Shown here in pieces: positions 1 to 10,040 of a stretch of 18,673 nt of DNA. Positions within the stretch are counted from its first letter, which is position 1. Every line of letters begins with the position of its first letter. A program made the position numbers and the translations under genes. Under the pieces are notes generated by a model that was not told where the DNA came from, made no database searches, and worked only from the letters and a program-made list of their open reading frames with translations. Source of the stretch: Stereocaulon alpinum (Eukaryota; Ascomycota; Lecanoromycetes; Lecanorales; Stereocaulaceae); contig JAEUBA010000244.1 of NCBI GenBank assembly GCA_018257865.1, positions 1 to 18,673 of the forward strand. Reading direction: 5' to 3'.

Positions 1-144
1 AGTAGATTTAACTTTTAGTAGTTAAAGGCGCTAGGCCGAAAAGCGTACTATTAGGGGGGGAGAAGTATAGGGGTAATCTAATTAGCTGTAAAGGCGGAAT
101 TGCTCCGAAAGTCGCGATATTCTATTATTATAAGAAAGATAAGA
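1..144 (-). mobile_element. Non-autonomous Helitron, 5' end only (copy C)
   Basis: The reverse complement of this stretch matches the first ~145 bases of the elements at 5433-6213 and 14732-15517, sharing the block CGCGACTTTCGGAGCAATTC and its surroundings. The element's 5' end lies at about 144 (start TCTTATCTTTC on the minus strand, preceded by A) and the rest runs off the left edge of the window. It has no coding capacity. It is moderately RIP-mutated and keeps a few TG steps. Family membership is seen directly; the Helitron assignment comes from the full copies. Confidence 0.8.
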
Positions 145-839
145 TAGGATACTATTAGAATAAGTACCTATAAAAAGAATAGGTAGTAATAATAGGGGAT
201 ACGAACCCTATCTATAATAAATAGGAGTAGGAGCCTAGTATATAGGGTAGTACCGAATATAATAAGTTATCCTAGACGGCCTACTATAATAATTCGTACC
301 GAACGTATCTTAGCGAAAAGGACGGATTTAGATAATACCCTTAGAAGCCTAGGTACTAGGTGTCTATAGTAAATAGTAAAGAATACTTTAGTAAGGATTA
401 AGTTAATAATACCCGCTAGGAATTATCCTTAGGAAGTAAGTTAGGAGAGTTTATAGAGGGAAAAGCCTTATTAAATAATAAAACCCTTAAAAGGATTAAG
501 GCTTTAAGGTTAGATATCTAAAGGACTTAAGAAGAACTACTAGAATCTATTACGGGCTAGCCTTTCGTATTAACCCTTAAGCGTATACGCGTTATAGCTA
601 CGCTAACGTAATTATATTAATTAGGGTTTAGGGGCTTAGCAATAGTATTACTACCTAGGACTCCCCTATATTTTAGGGATCTTTAGAAATTAGTTCTACT
701 ACTACTCTACTACTAAGTAATATAATTATATCTATTACTTAATACCTAAATCTAGTAACTTTACGTCTCTTATATCTTAGTATACCAGCTTAGAGCCGGC
801 GTCGCTAGCCTTTATAGTTCTAATTTCTCTACCTTTTTA
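145..839 (+). other. Degenerate stretch upstream of gypsy gag, no clear feature
   Basis: No LTR, primer-binding site or recognisable domain could be identified. One frame (420-613, same frame as the gag further on) reads with only a few TAG/TAA interruptions that look RIP-made and gives a charged, Lys/Leu-rich peptide, so it may be an upstream part of the gag reading frame or of another decayed element. Stops are dense between about 614 and 780. A paired LTR cannot be tested because the downstream half of the gypsy element is absent. Confidence 0.35.
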
Positions 840-2110
840 AGGGAGAGGCCCGGAGTTACTGTAATATTAGGTTAGACGCGTAGTTATACTACTACGACCG
901 TTACTAACGCCGAAGAACCTAATAATATTAATAATAATAACGATCCTATAGAGAGTTATAAGACCGACGAAGAGTCTTAGCTAGATACCTCTAATTTAGA
1001 TAACGCTAATCTTAAGTAACGCTTATAAGAAGCCTAAGCGACGAATCGCCGCCTAAAGTAACTACGCGAATTATTAGTATTAGAAGCTAAAAATAATATA
1101 ATTTAATATCCTAGGTCGTAGAGTACTATTAGAATACCTATAGGGATAGTTTAAGAGGAGGAATAATATCCTACTACTACTATATTAGTATAATTAGTTA
1201 ATATTACTAGCTAAAGGATTCCTTTATATTTAGTAACGCCTACCTTTAGCGCGCCTATAAATCTACCTATTAGACTCTAAAGACCCCTAGTACTAAAAAG
1301 CTTTCAGCCTAAGAATATATAACCTTATAAGGGAATTAGCGAGGGTAAATACCTACGCTAGTTCGCTAACTTAGAAAAGAAGTTTCTTAAGAGTCTAGAG
1401 TACTTTACTACTAAACTATCTAAGATAGTCTACTATATAGACGCCTTAGAAAATAACCTAAATTCTTAGTAGAATACCTACCTAAAGGACTATAGATAGG
1501 ATAATATAATATTCGAATTCTTTAAGTAATTCTTATATAATTTAGTTATAGATCCTATTAACCGCCGTCTCCTTACCTACGAAAGGTTTAAGGAGGTAAA
1601 GTAACGTTCTAATTAGAAAGTTACTATATTTAAGGCCTACTTAGAGGAGTTAGAAGCTAACTTACCGCCTATAGCCCTAAAGCTTAAAGCTAACCTCTTC
1701 CTAGTTAAGCTAAGACCGGAGCTGAAGAATAAAATCTTAAGTATAGGTAAGGTATCTAATAATAGGGATAATATTATTACCTAAGCTATTATATAAGAGA
1801 ATACTATAGGGCGCGAGCGTTATAGAGGCGGCGGCTTAAGTACTTATAGGAAATTATCTAACTATAGGGCCTCTAAGTTATAAGGGAGCCGCCTATTAGA
1901 ATAACGGATTTCTAAGCCTAATAGGCTAGGCCTAAGGGTTAATAGCTTATAGTTAGCGCGATACGAATCTTATTTAAAGAGTCTAAAGTAGAAGACTAAT
2001 TTAGATTTAGTAACTAAGCTTATCTACTATTATTATAGGAAGCTAAGCTATATAAGCCTAAATTATCCTAATTATAATAAGCCTACTACTTATACTAGTA
2101 TTAGTATAGT
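840..2110 (+). pseudogene. Gypsy gag (capsid/nucleocapsid), RIP-inactivated
   Basis: Gag would form the retrotransposon particle and package its RNA. The frame can be followed from about 840 to 2100 with only TAG/TAA interruptions. An acidic, Asn-rich N-terminal part (about 900-1010) leads into a charged, probably coiled-coil segment (about 1010-1100). The capsid-like region at about 1347-1800 contains readable stretches such as DPINRRLLTYERFKE and FLVKLRPELKNKI, typical of fungal gypsy Gag. The CX2CX4HX4C knuckle is at 2025-2066, but all four zinc ligands are now tyrosine (TGY and CAY changed to TAY), so it could not bind zinc. No start codon survives. The protease/RT frame lies one base back (-1) relative to this frame. 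Confidence 0.85.
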
Positions 2111-2189
2111 ATTAGTAAAAAACGATTAGCCCCCGTAACCGCCTTAGAAGTAGGGGAAGAAATCTAAAAAGTAGAGGCTAGTCCTTCTA

Positions 2190-4259
2190 TCCTAACTAAG
2201 GGTTAGATAATATTTAATATTAGCCTATAGTAGGTTACTACTTTATTAAATACCGGATTATAGCTTAATTTAATCTCTTAAAAGTTTATAGTTTAATAGG
2301 ACCTACTACCTTCTACTACTAACTTACCGCTACTAAAAGCTCTAAGTAGCTTTAGTATATACGTCTATAATACCTACTAATTTAAGTATATACTTATTAA
2401 TAGCTAGGGCTTAGACGGTAAGGAGTATAGTATACTTTTCTATACTATTAATCTTAAGGGTCCTAATATTATAATTAGTATACTAAGGTTAAAGTAAATA
2501 AAGATTTTACTTAATCTAAAGGCGGAGTAGTAGCGGTTTAAGGTTAATACTAAAAAGTTTTAGGTTAAGGAGCCTACTATCTTTAGCTATTATCTTAAGA
2601 AGGAGCCTAAAGTTTATATAATTATATACGCTACTATAGCGACTAATTACTTAGATAAAGGAAGCTTAGAATAGATTCTAAAGGAATTACTAAAGTTCTC
2701 TAATATCTTCTTAAATAAGAAAGTAGGAACCTTACCCTTATTAAAGGAAGATAACTACGCTATTTATATTAAGGATAGTAAGGAGCCGCCTTATAAGCCT
2801 CTTTATAATCTATCTTAATCTAAGCTAGCGGAGCTACGGCGCTATCTTAATAATATACTCGTAAAAGGCTAGATATACTATTTAGTTTCTTTAGCCGGAG
2901 TACCTATCCTCTTTATATTAAAAAAGGATAATAGGCTACGTCTTTATATTAATTATTAGAGGTTAAATATAGTAACTATTAAAAATTAATACCTATTACC
3001 TCTAATTACTAAGATATTAGACCGCCTATATAGGGCTAAAAAGTTTATAAAGTTAGACTTAAAGGATACCTATTATAGGATCCGAATTAAAGAAGGTAAT
3101 AAGTAGAAGACTGCGTTCTATACCCGCTATAGCTACTTTAAATACTTAGTTATACCTTTTAGGCTCGCTAATACCCTAGTAACGTTTTAAGCGTATATTA
3201 ATAGGGCTCTTATAGGGCTTATTAATATTTTATATATTATCTATCTTAATAATATCTTAATTTATAGCGCGAACCTAGCGGACTACTAGCGGTATATTTA
3301 GTAAGTATTAGAATAATTACGTTAATTCTTACTTTTCGCTAACCTAAAGAAGTATTAGTTTAGTACTAAACGGGTTAAATTTCTTAGATTTATTATATCT
3401 ACTAATAGCGTAGTAATAGATTAGGAATATATAGTAATAATTAGGGAATAGCTTAAGCTAAAGACCTTTTAAGATATATAAGTCTTTTTAGGCTTTATAA
3501 ATTTCTACTAGCGGTTTATTTATAACTATACCGCTATAGCTACGCCTCTAACCGACTTACTTAAAGGTAGTAAGGACGGGAAAAAGGTAGGTTAACTTTA
3601 GTAGAATAATAGTATCGAAGGTACTTTTTAAAAGCTTTAGGATATCTTTTCTAATACGCTATTTCTCCGCTACTTTAATCTAGAAGAGAAGTTATATATA
3701 GAAACTAACGCCTCTAACTTTACTATTACTATAGTACCTATATAACCGGATAATAATAACTATTAATACCTAATTACCTTCTAGTCCTAGAAGATAATTC
3801 CTACGGAGTAGAATTATAAGGTTTATAACTAAGAATTACTCGCTATAGTAGCGGTAATAAAATAGTAGTAGTACTACCTAAAAGGTAGCCCGTTTACTAT
3901 TAAGGTTTTTACTAATTATAATAATCTTAAGGGCTTTATAAAATAGAAGTATTTAAATCCTTAGTAAGCTAAGTAGGCGCTAAAGCTCGCTACTTTTAAT
4001 TTCGAAATTATTTATTATACTAGAAAAACGAATCCTACGGATCTACTATTATAACGCCCTAATTATAAAGGAAGTTCCCCGCTGAATACTAAGTTATTAC
4101 TAATATTATAGAATAAACTCGCGCTTTAGGGTAGAGATAAGGAAGGTAAAGTAATTATTATAGCGATATCGCCGGCTTTTTTAAATTATAGGCCTCTAAG
4201 TTATTATCCCCTAAAAGGATATAAGAGGTATTATAGAATTAGCCTATAAGGATCCTTAA
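2190..4259 (+). pseudogene. Gypsy pol: protease, reverse transcriptase, RNase H; integrase missing
   Basis: Pol would cleave the polyprotein and copy the RNA genome. In one frame I see the protease active-site triad as NTG at 2249-2257 (family DTG, D to N), then the RT region from about 2820. The RT includes LYINY*RLN at 2942 onward, KLDLKDTYYRIRI near 3053 and the catalytic motif as YLNN at 3242-3253 (family YLDD, both aspartates lost). RNase H follows with IETNASNFT near 3698 (catalytic D to N) and a degraded DH motif near 3918. The frame continues through a linker to about 4259 and is then cut by the palindromic element, so the integrase is absent. Every key acidic residue change is a G-to-A transition of RIP type. 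Confidence 0.92.
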
Positions 4260-4406
4260 TACTATAATATCCACCTATAAAATTCTAATACTATAATTAA
4301 ACGGTTGACTACTAGTTAGATAATAGTCTTTATTTGGTTGGTATTCGGTTTATATTTGGTTATAACAATATTAGAATATCTCTTCCTAAAACTAATAACC
4401 GTTGTA

Positions 4407-4548
4407 GTTAGTAAACGGTTAGTAGACGGTTGGAAAGGTTAGTAGACGGTTAGAAAGGTTAGTAGACGGTTAGAAAGGTTAGTAGACGGTTGGTAAACGG
4501 TTGGTAAACAGTTAGTAAATAGTTGGTAAACGGTTGGTAAACGGTTGA
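4407..4548 (+). repeat. Minisatellite A, left arm (10/20-bp units)
   Basis: About three and a half tandem copies of a 20-bp unit GGTTAGTAGACGGTTRGAAA are followed by about five copies of a shorter GGTAAACGGTT-type unit. The short unit is about half the 20-bp unit, so the array probably grew from a 10-bp ancestor GGTTRGTARAC. The same motif, inverted, lies at 10873-10965 with fewer copies. Confidence 0.9.
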
Positions 4549-4574
4549 TTAATAATTAATAAACTATCTAGGTA

Positions 4575-5300
4575 TTACTAATATTACTAGTGCTACTAGA
4601 TATTACTAATCTGATGTTGCTAGATATTGCAGGTATTGCAGGTGTTGTAGGATATTACAGGTGTTGCTGATGTTACTAGATATTACAGGTGTTGCTGATA
4701 TTGCTGAATATTGCAGGTGTTACAGGTGTTGTAGGATATTGCAGGATATTGCAGGTGTTGCAGGTGTTACTAGTGTTGTAGGATATTGCAGGATATTGCA
4801 GGTGTTGCTGGTGTTGTAGGATATTGCAGGATATTGCAGGTGTTACAGGTATTACAGGATATTGCAGGTGTTGCTGGTGTTGTAGGATATTGCAGGATAT
4901 TGCAGGTGTTGCTGGTGTTATAGGATATTGCAGGATATTGCAGGTGTTGTAGGTATTGTAGGATATTGCAGGTGTTGCTGATATTGCTGGATATTGCAGG
5001 TGTTGCTGGTGTTGTAGGATATTACAGGATATTGCAGGTGTTGCTGGTGTTGTAGGATATTGCAGGATATTGCAGGTGTTGTAGGTGTTGCAGGATATTG
5101 CAGGTGTTGCTGATGTTACTGGATATTGCAGGATATTACTAGTGTTACTAATATTACTGGATATTGCAGGTGCTGCTGATGTTGCTGGATATTGCAGGTG
5201 CTACTAATATTGCTGGAGTTGCTGGAGTTACTGGAGTTGCTGGAGTTGCTGGAGTTACTAGAGTTACTGGAGTTACTAATATTGCTGGAGTTACTAGAGT
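4575..5300 (+). repeat. Minisatellite B, left arm (9/10-bp units, ~38-bp higher order)
   Basis: Tandem mixture of 9-mers (GGTGTTGCA, GGTGTTGCT, GGTGTTGTA) and 10-mers (GGATATTGCA). In the centre they form a higher-order period of about 38 bp made of two 10-mers and two 9-mers. The inner end (about 5212-5300) switches to a run of GGAGTTGCT/GGAGTTACT 9-mers. Variation between units is largely TG/TA and CA/TA. Unlike its surroundings the array keeps many CA and TG steps. Open frames through it are simple repeat peptides and I do not regard them as genes. Confidence 0.92.
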
Positions 5301-5432
5301 TAGGGTTTTAGTTGGAGTTGCGTAACCGTTGTCTAATAGTTGTAAAATTATCAATAGTTCTTATAGTTTTAGAACGGTTATATTCTAGTATTAATAGCGT
5401 TTTAGAACTAGTATATACTTAAATTAGTTAAA

Positions 5433-6213
5433 TCTTTCTTATCTTTCTTATAATAATAGAATATCGCGACTTTCGGAGCAATTCCGCCTTTATAGCTAAT
5501 TAGAATACCCCTATACTTCTCCCTCCCTAATAGTACGCTTTTGGGCCTAGCGCCTTTAACTACTAAAAGTTAAATCTACTTTATAACTTCTTCGCAGTAA
5601 TACCTCGCTCTACCTACGTTATATAGTAATAAGATAATTTTATAAGTTTTAAAGTCAACTATCAGCTTGCTTACGTATCAATAATTTTCAAAATCAGTCG
5701 ATTTACGCAATAGTTATAAGTAAAAGAAGTGTTTTCGCTATATTTTATAGGTAGCTAGCTCGCTAGCAAATACTAAGCTTAATACCCTAATAGTACGCTT
5801 TTCGGCCTAGCGCCTTTAACTACTAAAAGTTATAACTTCTTCGCAGTAATACCTCGCGCCATATACGTTATATAGTAATAAGATAATTTTATAAGTTTTA
5901 AAGTTAGCTATTAGCTTGCTTACGTATTAATAATTTTCAAAATCGACCTATTTACGCGATAGTTATAAGTAAAAGAAGCGTTTTCGCTATATTTTACGAG
6001 TAGCCCTAGCTCGCTACTAAATACTAAGCTTACTACTTACTATTTAAATAACTTTAGAAGTATTAGGGTTACAGATTAGCTTTATATATATAAAATATAC
6101 TATAAATAGAGAGCTTTCCAACGCCGCTCAAATTTTCCAAATCGAATATAAAATAAGCGATATATAGCTATTTTTATTCTTAATCTTCTATAAAGATTAC
6201 CGGTACTAACTTG
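5433..6213 (+). mobile_element. Non-autonomous Helitron inserted in left arm (copy A)
   Basis: A 781-bp element without coding capacity. Its outer limits come from the uninterrupted right arm: reversed, that arm reads GTTAAATAACTAT, whereas here GTTAAA and TAACTAT are separated by the element. This places the insertion between A and T (one base ambiguous) with no target duplication, as for Helitrons. The element begins with TC and has a subterminal hairpin at 6182-6198 (AATCTTC/AAGATT arms, one mismatch from RIP) about 15 bases before the CTTG end at 6213. Inside are two direct repeats of about 260 bp. Heavily RIP-mutated compared with the copy at 14732-15517, to which it aligns over its full length. 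The first few bases of the 5' end differ between copies. Confidence 0.8.
5526..6036 (+). repeat. Two ~250-260 bp direct repeats inside Helitron copy A
   Basis: Unit 1 (about 5526-5783) and unit 2 (about 5784-6036) both begin with CTAATAGTACGCTTTT and end with AAATACTAAGCTTA. Unit 2 lacks about 12 bases after AAAAGTT relative to unit 1 and to the sister copy. The same pair lies at 14820-15340, so the duplication predates the spread of the family. Confidence 0.85.
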
Positions 6214-6273
6214 TAACTATATAAAACTTATATTATAACGAGATTAATTCTTAGTAAAGAGCCTATATAGTAT

Positions 6274-8200
6274 ATTATTAAATACTCCTACTATATTTAG
6301 TAATAGTAAACTCGCTACGTTATCCTTACCTTAGTTCTATATTATATAGATTAAGTCTATAATAGTCTTTAGGGCTATTTCTACTAAATATCTCTTCCTA
6401 CCTCCTATCTAATATTTTAAGAGTAGGTAATTTACTTTAGCTATTCCGCTAAGTTATTTTACTATTACTATCTCTAATACTTTCTTAAGTATATCTAGTA
6501 GTATAATAGGTCGATAGGCCTTAGGCTTAGAGTAATTAGTTTTTTTTAACTTCCTTAGTATTACTATATTCGCTTCGCGGAACTTCTTTAGGTAGTATCT
6601 ATAATCTAGGTACGCCTAAAATACCCTTTAAAAGGTCTCCCCTATTTCTATATATACTACTCTTAGGAACCTATTTAGGATTCTTAAAATCCTTAGGGCC
6701 TTATCCGCTATTAGGTACTAAATCGCGTCCCTTACCTCCTTTATAGTAATCTTACTATCTATTATAATAGGCTTTAGGTAATTAGCTCCCTTAATATCTA
6801 TTAAGTCTATTAGGGGTAAGAGCGGGAAGAGGACCCTCCTTAAGGCCTCTACCTTCCCTTTAAAGTCTATCGCTTTATTCCCGTTCCCGTCTTTAATAGC
6901 TAGGAATTATAGTAGCTCTTTAGGGTATATACTCCTCTCCCTTCCCTACTTAGCGAGTTACTATACTCCTCCTAGCCTTAGTAATACTCTATAGACCCCC
7001 TCTTAAAAAGCTATTATCCTAGTCTTTTATAGGATAGTAACCTTTTTCCTTTTAGTCTAGTAGAAAGCCTCCTTAGTCTATATATTTCTACTATAGTAGT
7101 AGGCCTTAAATACTACCTATAACGCCTTAGTAACTCTTATATACGCCCCGTTCTAGTATAGTTTAGCTCCGGCGTAGGGTTCCTTAAATAGGATAGTATT
7201 CTCTACTACCTTCTATAGCGCAGCTATAAGCTTATTAATATATAGGTTAATTACTTCCTCTAAGTTTAATAAGTATCTACCTATAACCCTATTTAAGATC
7301 CTTATATATTTCTAAATCTCCTCGCTAATCGCCTCTATCTTTATCCTTTTCTAAGCTCTCTTCTAGTATACCTAGCGCTCGCTCTAAGTCTATTCTAGCT
7401 CTATTATAATTAGTATATAATCTAACCCTATATTAAGGTCTTCTCTTACTCCGCACTTCGCTATTATATTATACGCGCCTTCAGTTAGGAATATAAGGTT
7501 AATAGCGCTCTCTAAGCCCCTACTTTACTATATAACTAACTTCTCTAGTAGTCTAAGGACTATCCCCTTCTCTCCTACTACTTCTAATAGCCTATCTACT
7601 ATTATATAGTATATAGCTTATCCTAGGTTATTCTATTAAGGGTAGTATAGGTTAAAATCCCCTACTATAATATATTCGCCTTCGCTTTCTAAGGCCTCCT
7701 TTAGCCTTAGGATAGTTATAGGGCTATCTACTAATATATAGCTTACTAGCGAAGGGTTATAGATATTATATACTTATACCCTCTCTACTATTAGCTCCTT
7801 AGTATTTTCGTCCTTAGTATTAGCGTTATTTTAGGTTCTCTTAGTCTAAATCTATAATAAGTATAAGTCGCCCTCTTAGTACTCTACCCCCTAGTCGTTA
7901 GGATTTATCCTTTTATTTATATAAAAGTATATTCTAGCCTCTAAGTCTCCCTTATAGGCTAAGTAGAACCTACTTATACTTATATTATATAAGGTTTTAT
8001 TTATTAGGTTATATACTAGCTCTTAAATCGCTAATATATCTATATCTTTTATATCTTCGTTTTTAAGAAGTAGTATTATTACTATATCCTTCTTCCTCTA
8101 TATATTATACTATAGTATTTTTAGGTAGGGTATATTCCTTATTAAGTAAGGGCTACTTAGACGTTCTCCTATATTTAGGTAGTCTTAGTAGTTTTTACTA
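6274..8200 (-). pseudogene. LINE ORF2: endonuclease and partial reverse transcriptase
   Basis: ORF2 would nick target DNA and prime reverse transcription from the nick. The apurinic-type endonuclease is recognisable from KILQYNI near 8120 (Asn kept) and DIDILAI*E (Glu kept), followed by VYNIYNPS near 7760 and VGDFNLYYP near 7670 (Asp and Asn kept). The terminal SDH motif has become LDY near 7420, so the catalytic His is lost. RT begins with FREANIVILRK and KAYRPI near 6500-6580 and continues to motif A, read as LLNIVGVFNNI at about 6276-6322, where the family has Asp at the first Asn. The frame ends there because of truncation; motif C (YADD) is absent. All changes are of RIP type. Confidence 0.88.
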
Positions 8201-8219
8201 CTTCTAAAGTTTACTTAAG

Positions 8220-9700
8220 GGTATTTGTTAGACTAATCCTTTCTATAGATAGGAGCTATTACCCTTACTCCGCTTTAGAGAGGGTTATTAATTATCCCCT
8301 TTTTACTACCTCCTTAGTTCCTTTCTAAGGCTTATCTATTATATCCTCTAAGGCCTTCCTCTTCCCTTTAAAGATTACTTTATACTACCCTTTTAGGCTA
8401 GTCCTTTTTAGTATCGCTAGCGTAGGCCCTACTAAGTATTACTTTAGAGTCTCTTTAAAGTATTTTAGCTTACGCTTAATTCTTTACCTAACCTTAGTAT
8501 TCTCCTTCTATTAGATTAAGTAGGTTTTACTCTATACTAAGTACTCCTCTTTATATACTATATACTTAGGCTTACTGCTAGCTCTTTCTATATAATTATT
8601 AGTTATATAATTTTAGGCGTATATCCTATAGTAGGTAGGGTATTTATACGCCTTAGTAATATATCCGTACCTATAGTAGTTAAAGTATTACTTAAGGGCG
8701 GCTTCTCTCTCTTAGCGATTATAGAAGAGAAGGCTATTCTTTACTACTATCCCCTCTATAATAAGCCGGTTCGCCGCCTCTAAGCTTAGGACCTTAATTA
8801 TTAGTATAGAAAATCTCTTCTCCCTCCTAAGTATATCTAGCTTTAACGTAAATATAGGCTATTTAACTTTTATTATCTCTAACTCTAGGTAAAGCTTCCT
8901 ATTATCTTTCCTTAAGGTTTTAAAGATCCCCTATTAGTTCTTTATATCTATTATCTTTTCTACTCTATAAATTACTACTATTATTATCTTCTAGAGGACT
9001 TTCGCTAACCTATAAAGTCTCCTTATCTACTTATTATCCTTCTCTAACTCCTCCCTAGCCTTTACTAAGGCTATTTAGAGAATAATATCCCCCCCTATAG
9101 TCCTCCTTACTATAATAATCTCCTTAGCTACTCCCCCTACTCCCCTAAATATTTATATTAGTTAGGGAAGGGTCGCTATAGCTATCTATATCTTTTCGCT
9201 AGTATTATTAATCCTAACTATTACCTACTTCGCTTTCTTAATATCTTCTACCTTAGATATAGTTAAGTAGATAGTATTTTAGCCCCTTTAGGCTATATAG
9301 GCTATATCCGCCTAGCTATTATTTACCCTTCTAGTTAGGTAGTTTTTACGCGTTAATTAGCTATAGTACTCCTTTATAGTATATCTTTTAGCGGTATTCT
9401 CCTATATATACTCTATAATCCTTTCTACTATATTCTAGAAGAAGCCTTATACGGTCTTATTTATATTTACTTATAGTATCCCCTAAACCTTTTCTATAAA
9501 CTTTAGTAGCGCCTACTCCGTAGCCTTTATATACTATATTCTTTCTTTAATTCTTTCCCTACCTTAAGGGCCCTATAAATTTTTAGTAGGTTTCTACTAT
9601 TATTACTATTACCCTATTATCGCGTTAGGACGCGTTCCTTATTTACCTTTACTACTAGTACCTCCCTTCTCTCCTCCCCCCCTATCTCGTATTATTTTAC
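8220..9700 (-). pseudogene. LINE ORF1 (nucleic-acid-binding Gag-like protein), RIP-inactivated
   Basis: ORF1 proteins of Tad/jockey LINEs bind the element RNA. On the minus strand a charged helical region (about 9100-9000, AREELEKDNK-type) precedes a region readable as SLEAANRLIIEGIVV near 8780 and then a zinc knuckle at 8646-8687 with CX2CX4HX4C spacing. A second degraded CX2C-type knuckle follows immediately. All four ligands of the first knuckle are tyrosine now, the same outcome as in the gypsy Gag at 2025-2066. A basic tail follows to roughly 8220, close to or overlapping the start of ORF2. Start codon and exact ends cannot be fixed because ATG and stop codons have been altered. Confidence 0.8.
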
Positions 9701-10040
9701 TGGGTTCGTAACCTAGTATAATCGCTCGTCTAGCCTAGTAGGCCTACTCGCCCGTCGTACTCGTTATCGTTACTATCTCTATTATAGACTATACTATTAC
9801 TCTTAGATTAAAATAATCTAGCCTAATTATTAGTAACCTATAAGTCTTAAATTAAAGTCTTAATTAAATACTATATAGGCTCTTTACTAAGAATTAATCT
9901 CGTTATAATATAAGTTTAATATAGTTATTTAACCGATTTAAGTATATACTAGTTCTAAAACGCGATTAATACTAGAATATAACCGTTCTAAAACTATAAG
10001 AACTATTAATAATTTTATAACTATTAGATAACGGTTATAT

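Larger units (their letters stand above)
420..4261 (+). mobile_element. Degenerate Ty3/gypsy LTR retrotransposon, 3' truncated
   Basis: Translating through stops gives, in order, Gag with a zinc knuckle, aspartic protease, reverse transcriptase and RNase H, which is the Ty3/gypsy order. The sequence stops being gypsy-like just after the RNase H/integrase linker, where the palindromic element begins at 4262; no integrase or 3' LTR follows in the window. All stops are TAG or TAA, as expected if CAG, CAA, TGG and TGA were converted by C-to-T changes at CA/TG. The exact 5' boundary is not determined. Confidence 0.85.
4262..6273 (+). repeat. Left inverted arm, interrupted by a Helitron
   Basis: The arm consists of 4262-5432 plus 6214-6273, together about 1231 bp; 5433-6213 is a later insertion. 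From the outside in it holds a unique end segment (4262-4406), a 10/20-bp minisatellite, a 9/10-bp minisatellite, a single TTAGGG-containing unit near 5300, a unique segment around 5330-5432 and the inner end. It matches the reverse complement of 9868-11106. Differences in the unique segments are mostly CA/TG versus TA, as expected from independent RIP of the two arms. Confidence 0.85.
6274..9867 (-). mobile_element. Tad/jockey-like LINE, 5' region present, truncated inside reverse transcriptase
   Basis: Read on the minus strand from 9867, the element has a short leader without identifiable features (about 9867-9700), ORF1 with zinc knuckles, and ORF2 with an endonuclease and the beginning of reverse transcriptase. 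At 6274 it stops abruptly and the inverted arm begins, so the rest of RT, the RNase H and any 3' tail are missing. Loss of the 3' rather than the 5' end is unusual for a LINE and suggests breakage or rearrangement when the palindrome formed. Strongly RIP-mutated throughout, with only TAG/TAA stops. Confidence 0.85.

Noticed and set aside
4575..5300. Repeat-spacer pattern that could suggest a CRISPR array
   Set aside because: Units of 9-10 bp in contiguous tandem, no unique spacers, eukaryotic transposon context.
5154..5354. Open frame on the minus strand giving a Thr/Pro/Val/Ala-rich repeat peptide
   Set aside because: It is the translation of minisatellite B and the GGAGTTGCT run. It is open only because the array kept CA/TG and lacks stops in one phase. 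No start context or domain.
5433..6213. Solo LTR
   Set aside because: No short inverted ends and no target duplication against the empty site in the right arm. The hairpin near the 3' end and the 3' end shared with a Rep-helicase element fit a Helitron better.
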